Shown in pieces: positions 35,225-43,460 of a DNA stretch of 64,000 nucleotides. The notes below the pieces were generated by a model that did no database searches, was not told the DNA's origin, and was given only the letters and a program-made list of their open reading frames with translations. The stretch comes from Agromyces luteolus (GTDB taxonomy: Bacteria; Actinomycetota; Actinomycetes; Actinomycetales; Microbacteriaceae), in NCBI RefSeq assembly GCF_009729855.1, contig NZ_WODA01000006.1, positions 1-64,000 on the forward strand, given 5' to 3'. The position numbers were made by a program, and so were the translations under genes. How positions within the stretch are numbered: the first letter of the stretch is position 1; each line of letters starts with the position of its first letter.

Positions 35225-35386
35225 CTAGATGCGGCGACGGCGACCGGGGGTCACCGCGGCACCGACCACCGCGGCCTTCGCCACGGGGGCTGGGCCGGGT
35301 CGCACCGCGGCACCGACCACCGCGGCCTTCGCCACGGGTGCTCGGACCACGCCGACCCGTCCGACTCGTGCTGGTCTCAGCGGCAT
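35225..35386 (-). CDS. Small basic repeat protein
   Basis: A 53-residue protein starting MPLRPARVGRVGVVRAPVAK, with a 17-residue unit (APVAKAAVVGAAVxPGx) occurring twice and a GRRRRI end. GGGAG lies over the stop codon of the DUF6325 gene, 8 nt before this ATG, so translation is coupled. Very small Ala/Val/Arg proteins of this kind accompany DUF6325 and SHOCT genes in actinobacteria as far as I recall. The repeat is also present in the DNA as a 36-bp direct repeat. Function unknown. Confidence 0.6.
   Translation of the reverse strand: MPLRPARVGRVGVVRAPVAKAAVVGAAVRPGPAPVAKAAVVGAAVTPGRRRRI
35252..35338. repeat. 36-bp direct repeat, period 51 bp
   Basis: The 36-bp block at 35252-35287 recurs without a mismatch at 35303-35338. 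The 51-bp period equals 17 codons, so the repeat lies in frame in the 53-aa gene and probably arose by duplication inside it. Confidence 0.85.
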
Positions 35387-35387
35387 C

Positions 35388-35846
35388 TCAGACTCCCGTC
35401 TCCTCGAGCTCCTCATCCGCCTCGAGTGAGGCGATGATGTCCTGCGTCGGGATCCTGCCGTTGGCGATCAGCCGGCCGCCCGCGCGGCGCGCGGCGGCCG
35501 CGAACGGGGCCGCCCAGAGGTTCTCGTAGACGAGCACGCCCGCGACACTGCCCGGATCCATCGCATTGGCCAGGTTGGCCACGTCGTCGGCCGCCAGGAG
35601 CTCGGCCAGCTGCGCCTCGAGCTCGATGAGCGCGCCGAGCTCCCCCGCGTCCGACAGCTCCATCGCGTCGACGACGCCGTCCTCGTCCTTGGTGAGGACG
35701 ATCGCGTCGATGAGCCGGATCGTGCCGGCCTCGACCAGGTTCAGGAGCTCGTCGGCGATCTCGCCGGTGAACGACGAGTGCCCTGCCGGGAACTCGATGA
35801 CCAGGAAATCGACCGGTCCCAGTTCGTCCAGATCTTGCTCGGTCAT
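35388..35846 (-). CDS. DUF6325 (DUF1269-like) family protein
   Basis: A 152-residue protein. The N-terminal half has ELGPVDFLVIEFPAGHSSFTGEIADELLNLVEAGTIRLIDAIVLTKDEDGVVDAMELSD, the hallmark of DUF1269/DUF6325 proteins, which are thought to be stress-related. The second half, with GVLVYENLWAAPFAAAARRAGGRLIANGRIP, matches the family's second repeat. It begins an operon with two tiny proteins and has the 19-bp operator centred 94 bp upstream. The biochemical role is unknown. Confidence 0.82.
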   Translation of the reverse strand: MTEQDLDELGPVDFLVIEFPAGHSSFTGEIADELLNLVEAGTIRLIDAIVLTKDEDGVVDAMELSDAGELGALIELEAQLAELLAADDVANLANAMDPGSVAGVLVYENLWAAPFAAAARRAGGRLIANGRIPTQDIIASLEADEELEETGV

Positions 35847-35930
35847 GTCGATCAGCCCTCTGCTTCCGTGCGTCGCCGTCGGTGCGAACCCCCACCACTC
35901 CTCAGGGTCGTCGCCGCACCCGGTCGCGGC

Positions 35931-35949
35931 ATCACCCGAACCGGGTGAT
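35931..35949. promoter_or_regulatory. 19-bp operator, site 2
   Basis: ATCACCCGAACCGGGTGAT has matching 9-bp arms (8 of 9). It lies between the divergent DUF6325 and arylsulfatase genes. On the plus strand TACCGT at 35971-35976 could be the arylsulfatase -10, which would put the site just upstream of its -35, the usual place for an activator. See the twin at 32171. Confidence 0.6.
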
Positions 35950-36034
35950 TCGGCGGCCGATCGCGTTGGCTACCGTGTGCACGGCCGGCGCCTCCGGCGC
36001 GCGGGCCGAGAACGGACGCTTCCAGGGGGATCTC

Positions 36035-38401
36035 ATGCGACCTGACCGCCACGCACGCACGATGCTGCCGATCCCCGATCGGCCGTCACCGACGCTCACG
36101 ACCTACGACGCCAAGGACCCCGACACGTCCTTCCCGCCGATCGAACCGCTGCTGCCCCCCGAGGGCGCGCCCAACGTGCTCATCGTGCTCCTCGACGACG
36201 TCGGCTTCGGCGCGTCCAGCGCGTTCGGGGGACCGTGCCGGACGCCGACCGCGGAGCGCCTCGCCGCCGGCGGACTGCGCTACAACCGCTTCCACACGAC
36301 CGCGCTCTGCGCGCCGACTCGGCAGGCGATGCTGACGGGCCGGAACCACCATTCGGTCGGCATGGGCAGCATCACCGAGACGGCGACCTCGGCGCCCGGC
36401 AACAGCTCGGTCCGCCCGAACACCAAGGCGCCGCTGGCGATGACGCTCAAGCTCAACGGCTACGCGACCGCGCAGTTCGGCAAGTGCCACGAGGTGCCCG
36501 TGTGGCAGGCCTCGCCCATCGGGCCGTTCGATGCGTGGCCGTCCGCCGGCGGCGGGTTCGAGACGTTCTACGGGTTCATCGGCGGCGAGAACAACCAGTG
36601 GGATCCCGCGCTCTACGAGGGGACGACGCCCGTCGACCCGCCCGCGACGCCCGAGGAGGGCTACCACCTCACCGAGGACCTCGCCGACCACGCGATCTCG
36701 TGGATCCGCACCCAGAAGTCGCTCACGCCCGACCGGCCGTTCTTCGTCTACTTCGCGCCGGGCGCGACCCATGCGCCGCATCACGTGCCGAAGGAGTGGG
36801 CCGACCGGTACGCGGGAGCGTTCGCACACGGATGGGATGCGCAGCGCGAGCGCACGTTCGAGCGGCAGAAGGACATGGGCATCATCCCGGCCGATGCGGG
36901 ATTGACCGCACGGCACGACGAGATCCCCGCCTGGGACGACATGCCCGACGAGCTCAAGCCGGTGCTCGAGCGCGAGATGGAGGTCTACGCGGGCTTCCTG
37001 GAGCACACCGACCACCACGTCGGGCGCGTGATCGACGCCATCGAGGAGCTCGGCGTGCTCGAGGACACGCTGGTCTACTACATCGTCGGCGACAACGGCG
37101 CGTCGGCCGAGGGCACCGTCAACGGCGCGTTCAACGAGATGGCCAACTTCAACGGCATGGCCGCCGTCGAGACGCCCGAGTTCATGCGGTCCAAGATGGA
37201 CGAATTCGGCTCGCCGAGCTCCTACAACCACTACGCGGTCGGCTGGGCCTGGGCCATGGACACGCCGTTCCAGTGGACGAAGCAGGTCGCCTCGCACTGG
37301 GGTGGAACGCGCAACGGCACCATCGTGCACTGGCCGGCGGGCATCGCCGAGCGCGGAGGGCTCCGCAGCCAGTTCGCGCACTGCATCGACGTCGCTCCGA
37401 CGGTGCTCGAGGCCGCGGGCCTGCCCGAGCCGACGATGGTCAACGGCGTGCAGCAGTCGCCGATCGAGGGGACGAGCATGCTGTACACCTTCGACGACCC
37501 CGACGCTCCCGAGCGGCACGACCTGCAGTACTTCGAGATGTTCGGCAACCGGGGCATCTACCACCGCGGCTGGAGCGCCGTCACGAAGCACCGCACCCCG
37601 TGGATCATCGTCGGCGGGACCATGCCGGCGCTCGACGACGACGTCTGGGAGCTGTACGACGGCGGGGCCGACTACAGCCAGGCCCACGACCTCGCGGCGG
37701 AGCAGCCCGAGCGGCTGCACGAACTCCAGAGGCTCTGGCTCATCGAGGCGGTCAAGTACAACGTCCTGCCGATCGACGACCGCACGGGCGACCGCATCGA
37801 TCCCGCGCGAGCCGGCCGACCGACGCTCGTGCGCGGGCGATCCCAGACGTTCTACCCGGGCATGGGACGCCTCTCCGAGAACAGCGTCGTGAGCATGAAG
37901 AACGTGTCGTTCTCGGTGACCGCCGACATCGAGGTGCCGGATGATGGGGCGGAGGGCGTCATCATCGCGCAGGGCGGCCGCTTCGGCGGCTGGAGCGTCT
38001 ACGTCCACGACGGACGGCTGACGTTCGTCTACAACGTCCTCGGCATCCACGAGTTCCCCGTCCGCGCGGACTCGGACCTGCCGCCCGGCCGGCACGAGGT
38101 CGTGATGTCGTTCGCCTACGACGGCGGCGGTCCCGCCAAGGGCGGCGACGTGACGCTGCTCGTGGACGGCGCCGAGATCGGCCGTGGCCGCGTCGAGATG
38201 ACCCAGCCGGTGATCTTCTCGGCCGACGAGACGACCGACATCGGCTACGAGTCGGGCAGCACGGTCTCGCGCGAGTACACGGCCGCCACGAGCCGGTTCC
38301 GCGGTCGCGTCCACCGGGTGCGGCTCGACATCGGCGACGACTCGCACGACCACCACATCGACCCCGACGAGCGCATGCGCGTCGCGATGTCGCGCCAGTA
38401 G
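36035..38401 (+). CDS. Arylsulfatase (type I, formylglycine dependent)
   Basis: A 788-residue sulfatase that hydrolyses sulfate esters. Metal ligands VLIVLLDDVGFGASSAFGG (Asp54, Asp55) and the modification motif LCAPTRQAMLTGR with Cys92 (C-x-P-x-R, converted to formylglycine by FGE) are present; the Lys/His motif GKCHEVPVWQ and the DNGASAEG motif follow. The last about 140 residues (SFSVTADIEVPDDGAEGVIIAQGGRFGGW) form a beta-sandwich. No signal peptide, so it is probably cytoplasmic, like mycobacterial AtsD-type enzymes of this length. Start 36035 has CAGGGGGA upstream. No FGE gene is in the window. Confidence 0.93.
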   Translation: MRPDRHARTMLPIPDRPSPTLTTYDAKDPDTSFPPIEPLLPPEGAPNVLIVLLDDVGFGASSAFGGPCRTPTAERLAAGGLRYNRFHTTALCAPTRQAMLTGRNHHSVGMGSITETATSAPGNSSVRPNTKAPLAMTLKLNGYATAQFGKCHEVPVWQASPIGPFDAWPSAGGGFETFYGFIGGENNQWDPALYEGTTPVDPPATPEEGYHLTEDLADHAISWIRTQKSLTPDRPFFVYFAPGATHAPHHVPKEWADRYAGAFAHGWDAQRERTFERQKDMGIIPADAGLTARHDEIPAWDDMPDELKPVLEREMEVYAGFLEHTDHHVGRVIDAIEELGVLEDTLVYYIVGDNGASAEGTVNGAFNEMANFNGMAAVETPEFMRSKMDEFGSPSSYNHYAVGWAWAMDTPFQWTKQVASHWGGTRNGTIVHWPAGIAERGGLRSQFAHCIDVAPTVLEAAGLPEPTMVNGVQQSPIEGTSMLYTFDDPDAPERHDLQYFEMFGNRGIYHRGWSAVTKHRTPWIIVGGTMPALDDDVWELYDGGADYSQAHDLAAEQPERLHELQRLWLIEAVKYNVLPIDDRTGDRIDPARAGRPTLVRGRSQTFYPGMGRLSENSVVSMKNVSFSVTADIEVPDDGAEGVIIAQGGRFGGWSVYVHDGRLTFVYNVLGIHEFPVRADSDLPPGRHEVVMSFAYDGGGPAKGGDVTLLVDGAEIGRGRVEMTQPVIFSADETTDIGYESGSTVSREYTAATSRFRGRVHRVRLDIGDDSHDHHIDPDERMRVAMSRQ

Positions 38402-38422
38402 TCGGCAGTCGAGAGGATGCCG

Positions 38423-38451
38423 CCCCGGCGCCGCGCACGGAGGCGCCGGGG
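38423..38451 (+). terminator. Hairpin after arylsulfatase
   Basis: CCCCGGCGCC at 38423-38432 and GGCGCCGGGG at 38442-38451 are perfect 10-bp arms with a 9-nt loop. The next base begins the -10 region (TAGCAT, 38452-38457) of the enoyl-CoA hydratase gene, so the terminator and the following leaderless promoter abut. Confidence 0.8.
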
Positions 38452-38463
38452 TAGCATCCGATC

Positions 38464-39249
38464 ATGCCCGACGACGTGATCCTGTTCGACGTGCGCGACG
38501 GCCTCGCGCACGTGACGCTGAACCGCCCGGCCCGGCTCAACGCCGTCGACCCCGAGGCGATCGATCGATGGCAGTCGCTCGCGCACGAGATCGCGGAGCG
38601 CGACGACATCGGCGCGGTGCTGTTCGATGCGGCGGGGCGGGCGTTCTGCGCGGGCGGCGACGTGGTGGCGATGTCCGGGCTGGCCGAGACCGCGAGCGGC
38701 GACGCCGAGGGGCCCGCCGGGCTCATCCGGGAGCTCGCCGACCGCATCCACGACGGGCACCGGATGCTGCGCGAGAGCGCGAAGCCGATCGTCGCGGCGG
38801 TCCAGGGTCCGGTCGCCGGCGGCGGGCTCGGCTTCATGCTCGTGGCCGACGTGATCGTGGCGTCGGAGCGCGCGACGTTCGCCAGCCGCTACAGCGACGT
38901 CGGGCTCACGCCCGACTGCGGGGTCAGCACGCTCCTGCCCGAGGCCGTCGGCGTGCGCCGCGCGCTCGAGCTCACGCTCACGTCGCGCACGCTCTCGGCG
39001 GCCGAGGCGCTCGACTGGGGGCTCGTCGCGGAGGTCGTCGCGCCCGAGGCGCTCGACGCCCGGGCCCGCGAGATCGCCGACGGATGGCTCGCCGGCGCGA
39101 CGCACGCGTTCGGCCAGGCGAAGCGCCTCGTTCATGCCGGGCAGTCGCGGTCGTTCCAGGCCTCGCTCGACGACGAGGCGGCGACGATCGCCGAGGCGTT
39201 CGTCACGCCCCACGCGCAGCGCGCGATCGCCGCCTTCGCCGCCCGCTGA
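38464..39249 (+). CDS. Enoyl-CoA hydratase/isomerase family protein
   Basis: A 261-residue crotonase-fold protein. LFDVRDGLAHVTLNRPARLNAVD, the oxyanion-hole segments FCAGGDVVAMSG and GPVAGGGLGFMLVADVIVAS, and the SDVGLTPDCGVSTLLPEAVG stretch are family signatures. The second catalytic Glu of true hydratases is replaced by Asp-Cys-Gly, the pattern of isomerase-like (PaaG-type) members, so a beta-oxidation or aromatic-degradation isomerase is possible. TAGCAT is 6 nt before the ATG. It is a single gene here, convergent with the Dha operon. Confidence 0.87.
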   Translation: MPDDVILFDVRDGLAHVTLNRPARLNAVDPEAIDRWQSLAHEIAERDDIGAVLFDAAGRAFCAGGDVVAMSGLAETASGDAEGPAGLIRELADRIHDGHRMLRESAKPIVAAVQGPVAGGGLGFMLVADVIVASERATFASRYSDVGLTPDCGVSTLLPEAVGVRRALELTLTSRTLSAAEALDWGLVAEVVAPEALDARAREIADGWLAGATHAFGQAKRLVHAGQSRSFQASLDDEAATIAEAFVTPHAQRAIAAFAAR

Positions 39250-39282
39250 CGCGGCAGACGCTCACCCCTCGCTGCACGTCCG

Positions 39283-39341
39283 AGTGCGGTTCCTGCGGTG
39301 GAGTGCGGTTCGAAACCGACCTCCAGCGCAGAAACCGCACT
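39283..39341. repeat. Palindromic intergenic repeat, TGCGGTGGAGTGC family, copy 1
   Basis: The 28-nt left arm (39283-39310) pairs with 39314-39341 at about 24 of 28 positions, leaving a 3-nt loop. The core CTGCGGTGGAGTGC is shared with the hairpin at 43459-43519. Both lie between convergent genes and may act as bidirectional terminators. Confidence 0.75.
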
Positions 39342-39369
39342 TGGACGGGCGTGCGGGCGCGCGGGCGCG

Positions 39370-40134
39370 TCAGCCGGCGGCCGGGGTCGGGATCTCACCG
39401 AAGCCGTCGGCGAGCAGGCGGCGCAGTGCGTCGACCGCCGTGGCGGCGTCGGGTCCGCTGCCGTCGAACCGCACGGCGTGACCCTGCTTCGCCCCGAGCG
39501 ACATCAGCCCGATCATGCTCCTCGCCGGGACGGGCCCGGTTCCCGTCGTGAGGTTCGTCACGTCGACGACGGCGTCGAATGCGCCGACCGCCTGGACGAG
39601 CAACGCCGCGGGCCTGGCGTGCAGGCCCTCGGGGTTGACGACCACCTCGTCCGCCGATCGCGGATCGACGGCCACGGCGGGCGCCGGACCGACCGGCTCC
39701 GCCACCGGCTGCGCGGGCGGCAACGCGGCCATCGGATCGGACTGACCCCGCTTCGCGTCGAGCGCCGCGGCCGACTCGCGGGCGACCTCCTCGAGCGGCG
39801 CCCCCGTCGCCGCAAGCACGAGGCCCGCAGTGATGCCCTCGACGAACGGCCCCGCACCCACCACGACGTCGGTCGTGGACTCCCGGAGCTCGAGCGCGAG
39901 TCCGGCGCTGAGCACGGCCGAGCCGAGGTCGGTGACGACGAGCACGCCCGGGACGCCCTCGTCGGCGAGCTCGTCGATCGCGGCGGCGACCGCCGTCGCA
40001 TCCGTGCCGAACCGGCCGCCGGAACCTGCGGCGATGCGCACCGGCGGCGCATCGCCGTGCACCATCTGCATGCCGAGCTCCACCGCGGCCTCGGCGAGGC
40101 CCGGGCTGTGCGAGACGACGACGAGCCCGATCAT
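39370..40134 (-). CDS. dhaM: PTS-dependent dihydroxyacetone kinase, DhaM-HPr fusion
   Basis: A 254-residue phosphoryl carrier. Residues 1-130 are the EIIA-Man-like DhaM domain with active His9 (GLVVVSHSPGLAEA) and VLVVTDLGSAVLSAGLALE. After a Pro/Ala linker, residues 163-254 form an HPr domain with His172 (NPEGLHARPAALLV) and SMIGLMSLGAKQG. DhaM passes phosphate from PEP (through EI and HPr) to ADP bound on DhaL. Its ATG overlaps the dhaL stop (ATGA). No EI gene or domain is present, so general PTS enzyme I must come from elsewhere. Confidence 0.93.
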   Translation of the reverse strand: MIGLVVVSHSPGLAEAAVELGMQMVHGDAPPVRIAAGSGGRFGTDATAVAAAIDELADEGVPGVLVVTDLGSAVLSAGLALELRESTTDVVVGAGPFVEGITAGLVLAATGAPLEEVARESAAALDAKRGQSDPMAALPPAQPVAEPVGPAPAVAVDPRSADEVVVNPEGLHARPAALLVQAVGAFDAVVDVTNLTTGTGPVPARSMIGLMSLGAKQGHAVRFDGSGPDAATAVDALRRLLADGFGEIPTPAAG

Positions 40135-40790
40135 CCGACGCGTTCCGATCGCGCGTCGGCGAGGGCCTGCACGAGGATCGCGGCCGAGGTCGCCCCGGGA
40201 TCGAGGTGATCCGCGCCCCGTTCGCCCAGGTAGCTCGCCCTGCCCTTGCGCGCGACGAGCGGAATCGTCGCGTCGCGTCCGAGGGCTGCGGCGGCGGCCG
40301 CCTCGCGGAGCGACTCGACGATCGGCCGACCGCCGGCCGCCGCCGCGCTCAGCGCGTCGGCGGCCGGCTGGAGCGCGTCGACCATCGTCTTGTCGCCCGG
40401 CTCGGCCCGGCCTCGAGCGACGACCCCGGCGACGCCGGCGCGGAACGCATCGGCGAGCTCGGCGGTGTCGAGCTCCGGAGTCGGGCCGACCGACCTCGCC
40501 ATCTCGAGGAACAGCGTGCCGTACAGCGACCCGCTCGCACCCCCGACGGTCGACACGATCGCCATCCCGGAGGACTTCAGCAGTGCGCCGGCGTCGTCGG
40601 GCGGATCGTCCGCGAGCCGTTTCCGCACCGCACCGGTGCCACGGGCGATGTTGGTGCCGTGGTCGGCGTCGCCGATGGCGGAGTCCAGCGCCGTCAGCCG
40701 CCCAGCCTCGGCGGCGATCCGCTCGTCGAAGCGCAGCATCCACGCCACGATGTCGTCCACCGTCACCCGGCCGTCGTCGGAGCCCGCCAT
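40131..40790 (-). CDS. dhaL: Dihydroxyacetone kinase subunit DhaL
   Basis: The 219-residue ADP-binding subunit; its bound ADP is rephosphorylated by DhaM and passes phosphate to DHA on DhaK. The Mg/ADP site is TALDSAIGDADHGTNIARG, with the paired Asp residues, and GGASGSLYGTLF and VDALQPAAD follow as in DhaL. I start at the ATG at 40790, 2 nt after the dhaK stop; a GTG at 40805 inside dhaK is also in frame. Confidence 0.93.
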   Translation of the reverse strand: MAGSDDGRVTVDDIVAWMLRFDERIAAEAGRLTALDSAIGDADHGTNIARGTGAVRKRLADDPPDDAGALLKSSGMAIVSTVGGASGSLYGTLFLEMARSVGPTPELDTAELADAFRAGVAGVVARGRAEPGDKTMVDALQPAADALSAAAAGGRPIVESLREAAAAAALGRDATIPLVARKGRASYLGERGADHLDPGATSAAILVQALADARSERVG

Positions 40791-40792
40791 GC

Positions 40793-41785
40793 CTACACCC
40801 CCCACCGGAGTGCCGCGGTGCTCACGGGCGCGTCCCAGAGGCGCAGCATCTCGTCGTCGGCGCGCAGCAGGGTGAGGGAGCAGCCGGCCATGTCGAGGCT
40901 CGTGATGTAGTCACCCACGAGCACTCGGGCGACGGTGACGCCGCGCTGCTCGAGCAGGGAGGCGACAGCTCCGTACATCAGGTACAGCTCGATGAGCGGT
41001 GTGCCGCCGAGCCCGCTGAGCATCGCGATCACCGGCGCCCCGGTGAAGTCGTGGTCGGCCAGGATCGCCGACACCAGTGTCTCGGCGATCTCCGACGCGG
41101 GAACCAGCGGGGCGCGGGTGCGTCCCGGTTCGCCGTGGATGCCCACGCCCATCTCGATCTCGTCGTCGGGCAGGTCGAAGCTCGGCGTGCCCACCGACGG
41201 CAGCGTCGCGCTGGTGAGGGCCACGCCCATCGAGCGGCCGTTCGCCGCGACGCGCGTCGCGACGGCGTGCACGGCGTCGAGGTCGGCCCCCTCCTCCGCG
41301 GCACCGCCGGCGATCTTCTCGACGAACACGGTCGTGCCGACCCCGCGACGTCCGGCGGTCCAGGTCGAGTCCTCGACGGCGACGTCGTCGGCGACGAGGA
41401 CGGTCTTCACCGCGATACCTTCCGCCTCGGCGAGTTCGGCGGCCATCTCGAAGTTGAGCACGTCGCCCGTGTAGTTCTTCACGATGAAGAGCGCACCGGC
41501 TCCGGTGCTCACCGCCTGCGCGGCGGCGAGCATCTGGTCCGGCGTCGGCGAGGTGAAGACCTCGCCGGCGCAGGCGGCGTCGAGCATGCCGGGGCCGACG
41601 AAGCCGCTGTGCAGCGGTTCGTGCCCCGACCCCCCGCCGGAGATCAGCGCGACCTTGCCGGGCTTCGGCGTCGCTCGCGCGACGACCCGACCGGCGAAGT
41701 CGACGGCGAGCTCGGGGTGGGCCGCCGCGACGCCCTGCAGTGCGCCGGCGAGCACCTCCGACGGTGCATCGATGAGCTTCTTCAT
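40793..41785 (-). CDS. dhaK: Dihydroxyacetone kinase subunit DhaK
   Basis: The 330-residue substrate subunit that binds dihydroxyacetone covalently as a hemiaminal. The substrate His217 lies in MGVGIHGEPGRTR; GGGSGHEPLHSGFVGPGMLDAA and VKNYTGDVLNFEMA are the other DhaK signatures. The ATG overlaps the stop of the aquaglyceroporin gene, so uptake and phosphorylation are coupled: the enzyme makes DHA phosphate for glycolysis. Confidence 0.95.
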   Translation of the reverse strand: MKKLIDAPSEVLAGALQGVAAAHPELAVDFAGRVVARATPKPGKVALISGGGSGHEPLHSGFVGPGMLDAACAGEVFTSPTPDQMLAAAQAVSTGAGALFIVKNYTGDVLNFEMAAELAEAEGIAVKTVLVADDVAVEDSTWTAGRRGVGTTVFVEKIAGGAAEEGADLDAVHAVATRVAANGRSMGVALTSATLPSVGTPSFDLPDDEIEMGVGIHGEPGRTRAPLVPASEIAETLVSAILADHDFTGAPVIAMLSGLGGTPLIELYLMYGAVASLLEQRGVTVARVLVGDYITSLDMAGCSLTLLRADDEMLRLWDAPVSTAALRWGV

Positions 41786-42537
41786 GCGCGTGCCTCCTCT
41801 TCGACGAGCGCTTCGGTCAGGGTGGTGCGGTCGGCCCGGGTGCGGGAGACCAGGCCGAACGCGAGGCCGGCGAGGACGCCGCCCGCGAGCTCGGCGATGA
41901 CGTAGATCGGCCACTGCTCCCACTGCACCGTTCCTCCGAGGAGCTGCTGCACGAGCATCGGGCCGGTGGTGCGGGCCGGGTTGATGGACGCGCCCGTCGC
42001 GGGTGCCACGGGGATGATCGCGGCGAACACGACGAGGCCGATGACGAGGCCGGCGAATCCGGGGGCCGCCTTGCGGTGGATCACCCCGAAGACGGTGAAG
42101 ACCAGGAGGAAGGTGCCGAGGAACTCGGCCGTGAACGCCTGCCAGATCGGGATGTCGCCGTAGGACGCCACGCCGAGGCCGAGTTCGCTCGCCTGCGGGC
42201 CGAGGGCCCCGACGATGGCGAACGCGCCGACGGTCGCGCCCAGCAGCTGCGCGACCACGTACCCGGGCACGTCGCGCCAGGCGAACTTACCGGTCGTCGC
42301 GAGGGCGAGGGTCACGGCGGGGTTGATGTGGTTGCCCGAGATGTAGCCGAACACGTACACCGTCGCGACGACGATGGTGCCGAAGGCGAGCGAGATGAAG
42401 CCGAGATCGGCGGGGGCGAAGGGCGCGTCGCCCCTCACCAGTGCGAAGGCCGGCACGGAGCCGACGCCGACGAACACGAGGAAGGCGGTACCGAGGAACT
42501 CGGCGGCGAGCCGCTGCCAAGTCCGGTTGTCATCCAT
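41782..42537 (-). CDS. glpF: Aquaglyceroporin / glycerol facilitator (MIP family)
   Basis: A 251-residue six-helix channel. Both half-helix motifs are present: SGNHINPAVTLAL and GASINPARTTGP. Residues near the second NPA (NPARTTGP with Arg) fit the family filter. In this operon it should admit glycerol or dihydroxyacetone to the DhaKLM kinase; a pure water channel is less likely in this context. AAGGGAG lies 10 nt before the ATG. The promoter region carries two IclR-type operators. Confidence 0.92.
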   Translation of the reverse strand: MDDNRTWQRLAAEFLGTAFLVFVGVGSVPAFALVRGDAPFAPADLGFISLAFGTIVVATVYVFGYISGNHINPAVTLALATTGKFAWRDVPGYVVAQLLGATVGAFAIVGALGPQASELGLGVASYGDIPIWQAFTAEFLGTFLLVFTVFGVIHRKAAPGFAGLVIGLVVFAAIIPVAPATGASINPARTTGPMLVQQLLGGTVQWEQWPIYVIAELAGGVLAGLAFGLVSRTRADRTTLTEALVEEEARA

Positions 42538-42575
42538 GATCTGCGTTCTCCCTTGAACGAGGTTGCGCCAGTCGA

Positions 42576-42610
42576 TTCGGTATTGTCGAATGGCTTTCGG
42601 TAATACTGAA
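42576..42610. promoter_or_regulatory. Two IclR-type operators in the glpF-iclR intergenic region
   Basis: TTCGGTATTGTCGAA (42576-42590) and TTCGGTAATACTGAA (42596-42610) are similar 15-bp imperfect palindromes, centres 20 bp apart (about two helical turns), on the same face of the DNA. The spacing suits cooperative binding. The divergent IclR product is the likely binder. Confidence 0.65.
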
Positions 42611-42689
42611 TGGTGGACCTTTCGCTCGCCGCTGTCAAGAACCAGACAGAATGGGGATGCACGGTGGGCGCGACGAGGAGGGGGAGCCG

Positions 42690-43460
42690 GTGATCCAGTC
42701 GATCGACCGTGCGGTGAAGATCCTCACGCTCCTGCAGGGCTCGCGCCGCATGGGCATCTCGGAGCTCGCCGCCGCGCTCGACCTGCCGCCGTCGACCGTG
42801 CACGGCATCGTGAAGTCGCTCCAGGCGCACGGGCTGGTGGCGCAGCAGCCCAACGGCAATCGCTACGTGCTGGGACCGGCGCTCCTGAAGCTGTCGAGCG
42901 TCTACCTCGACACGCTCGACGTGCGGGCGCGCTCGATGCGCTGGATGCACGAGCTCTCCAGCCGCACCGGCCTCGCCACCAGACTGGGAGCCGAGCTCTT
43001 CGGCGAGGTCATCGTCATCCACCACGACCGGCGCCCCGACGGCACGGAACAGATGCCGGAGACCGGCCTGACGATCCCGAGTCACGCGTCGGCGCTCGGG
43101 AAGGTGCTGCTCGCGTACGATGCCGCGCACGCGGCGGACGCGCTCTCCCGCCCGCTGGCGGCGCTCACGGCCGACACCGTCACCGACCCGGAGCGGGTAC
43201 GGGCCGGGCTCGAGCAGGTCCGCAGGGAGGCGCTCGGTTTCGAGAACGAGGAAGCCGTCATCGGCGAGTCATCCGTCGCCGCACCGGTCTGCTCGGAGGA
43301 CGGCGACGTGGTCGCCGCGGTCGCGGTCGTCATGCCCTCGACCGACTGGCCGCCCCCGGACTCCGTCGTCGCCGCCCTCCGCGACGCCGCGCGGAGCATC
43401 TCGCGCGACCTCGGCGCGCCGGCGTGGTCGCCGCGCCCGCCCGCGCCCGAGCGCGCCTGA
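42690..43460 (+). CDS. IclR family transcriptional regulator
   Basis: A 256-residue regulator. The winged HTH is at residues 1-65 (VIQSIDRAVKILTLLQGSRRMGISELAAALDLPPSTVHGIVKSLQAHG), followed by the IclR effector domain (GLATRLGAELFGEVIVIHHDRRPDG, HASALGKVLLAYD, GFENEEAVIGESSVAAPV). I choose the GTG at 42690, preceded by GGAGGAGGGGG, since family members begin at this IQSIDRA motif; an ATG at 42651 is also open. It is divergent from glpF-dhaKLM, so it is the likely glycerol/DHA-responsive regulator of that operon. Confidence 0.88.
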   Translation: MIQSIDRAVKILTLLQGSRRMGISELAAALDLPPSTVHGIVKSLQAHGLVAQQPNGNRYVLGPALLKLSSVYLDTLDVRARSMRWMHELSSRTGLATRLGAELFGEVIVIHHDRRPDGTEQMPETGLTIPSHASALGKVLLAYDAAHAADALSRPLAALTADTVTDPERVRAGLEQVRREALGFENEEAVIGESSVAAPVCSEDGDVVAAVAVVMPSTDWPPPDSVVAALRDAARSISRDLGAPAWSPRPPAPERA

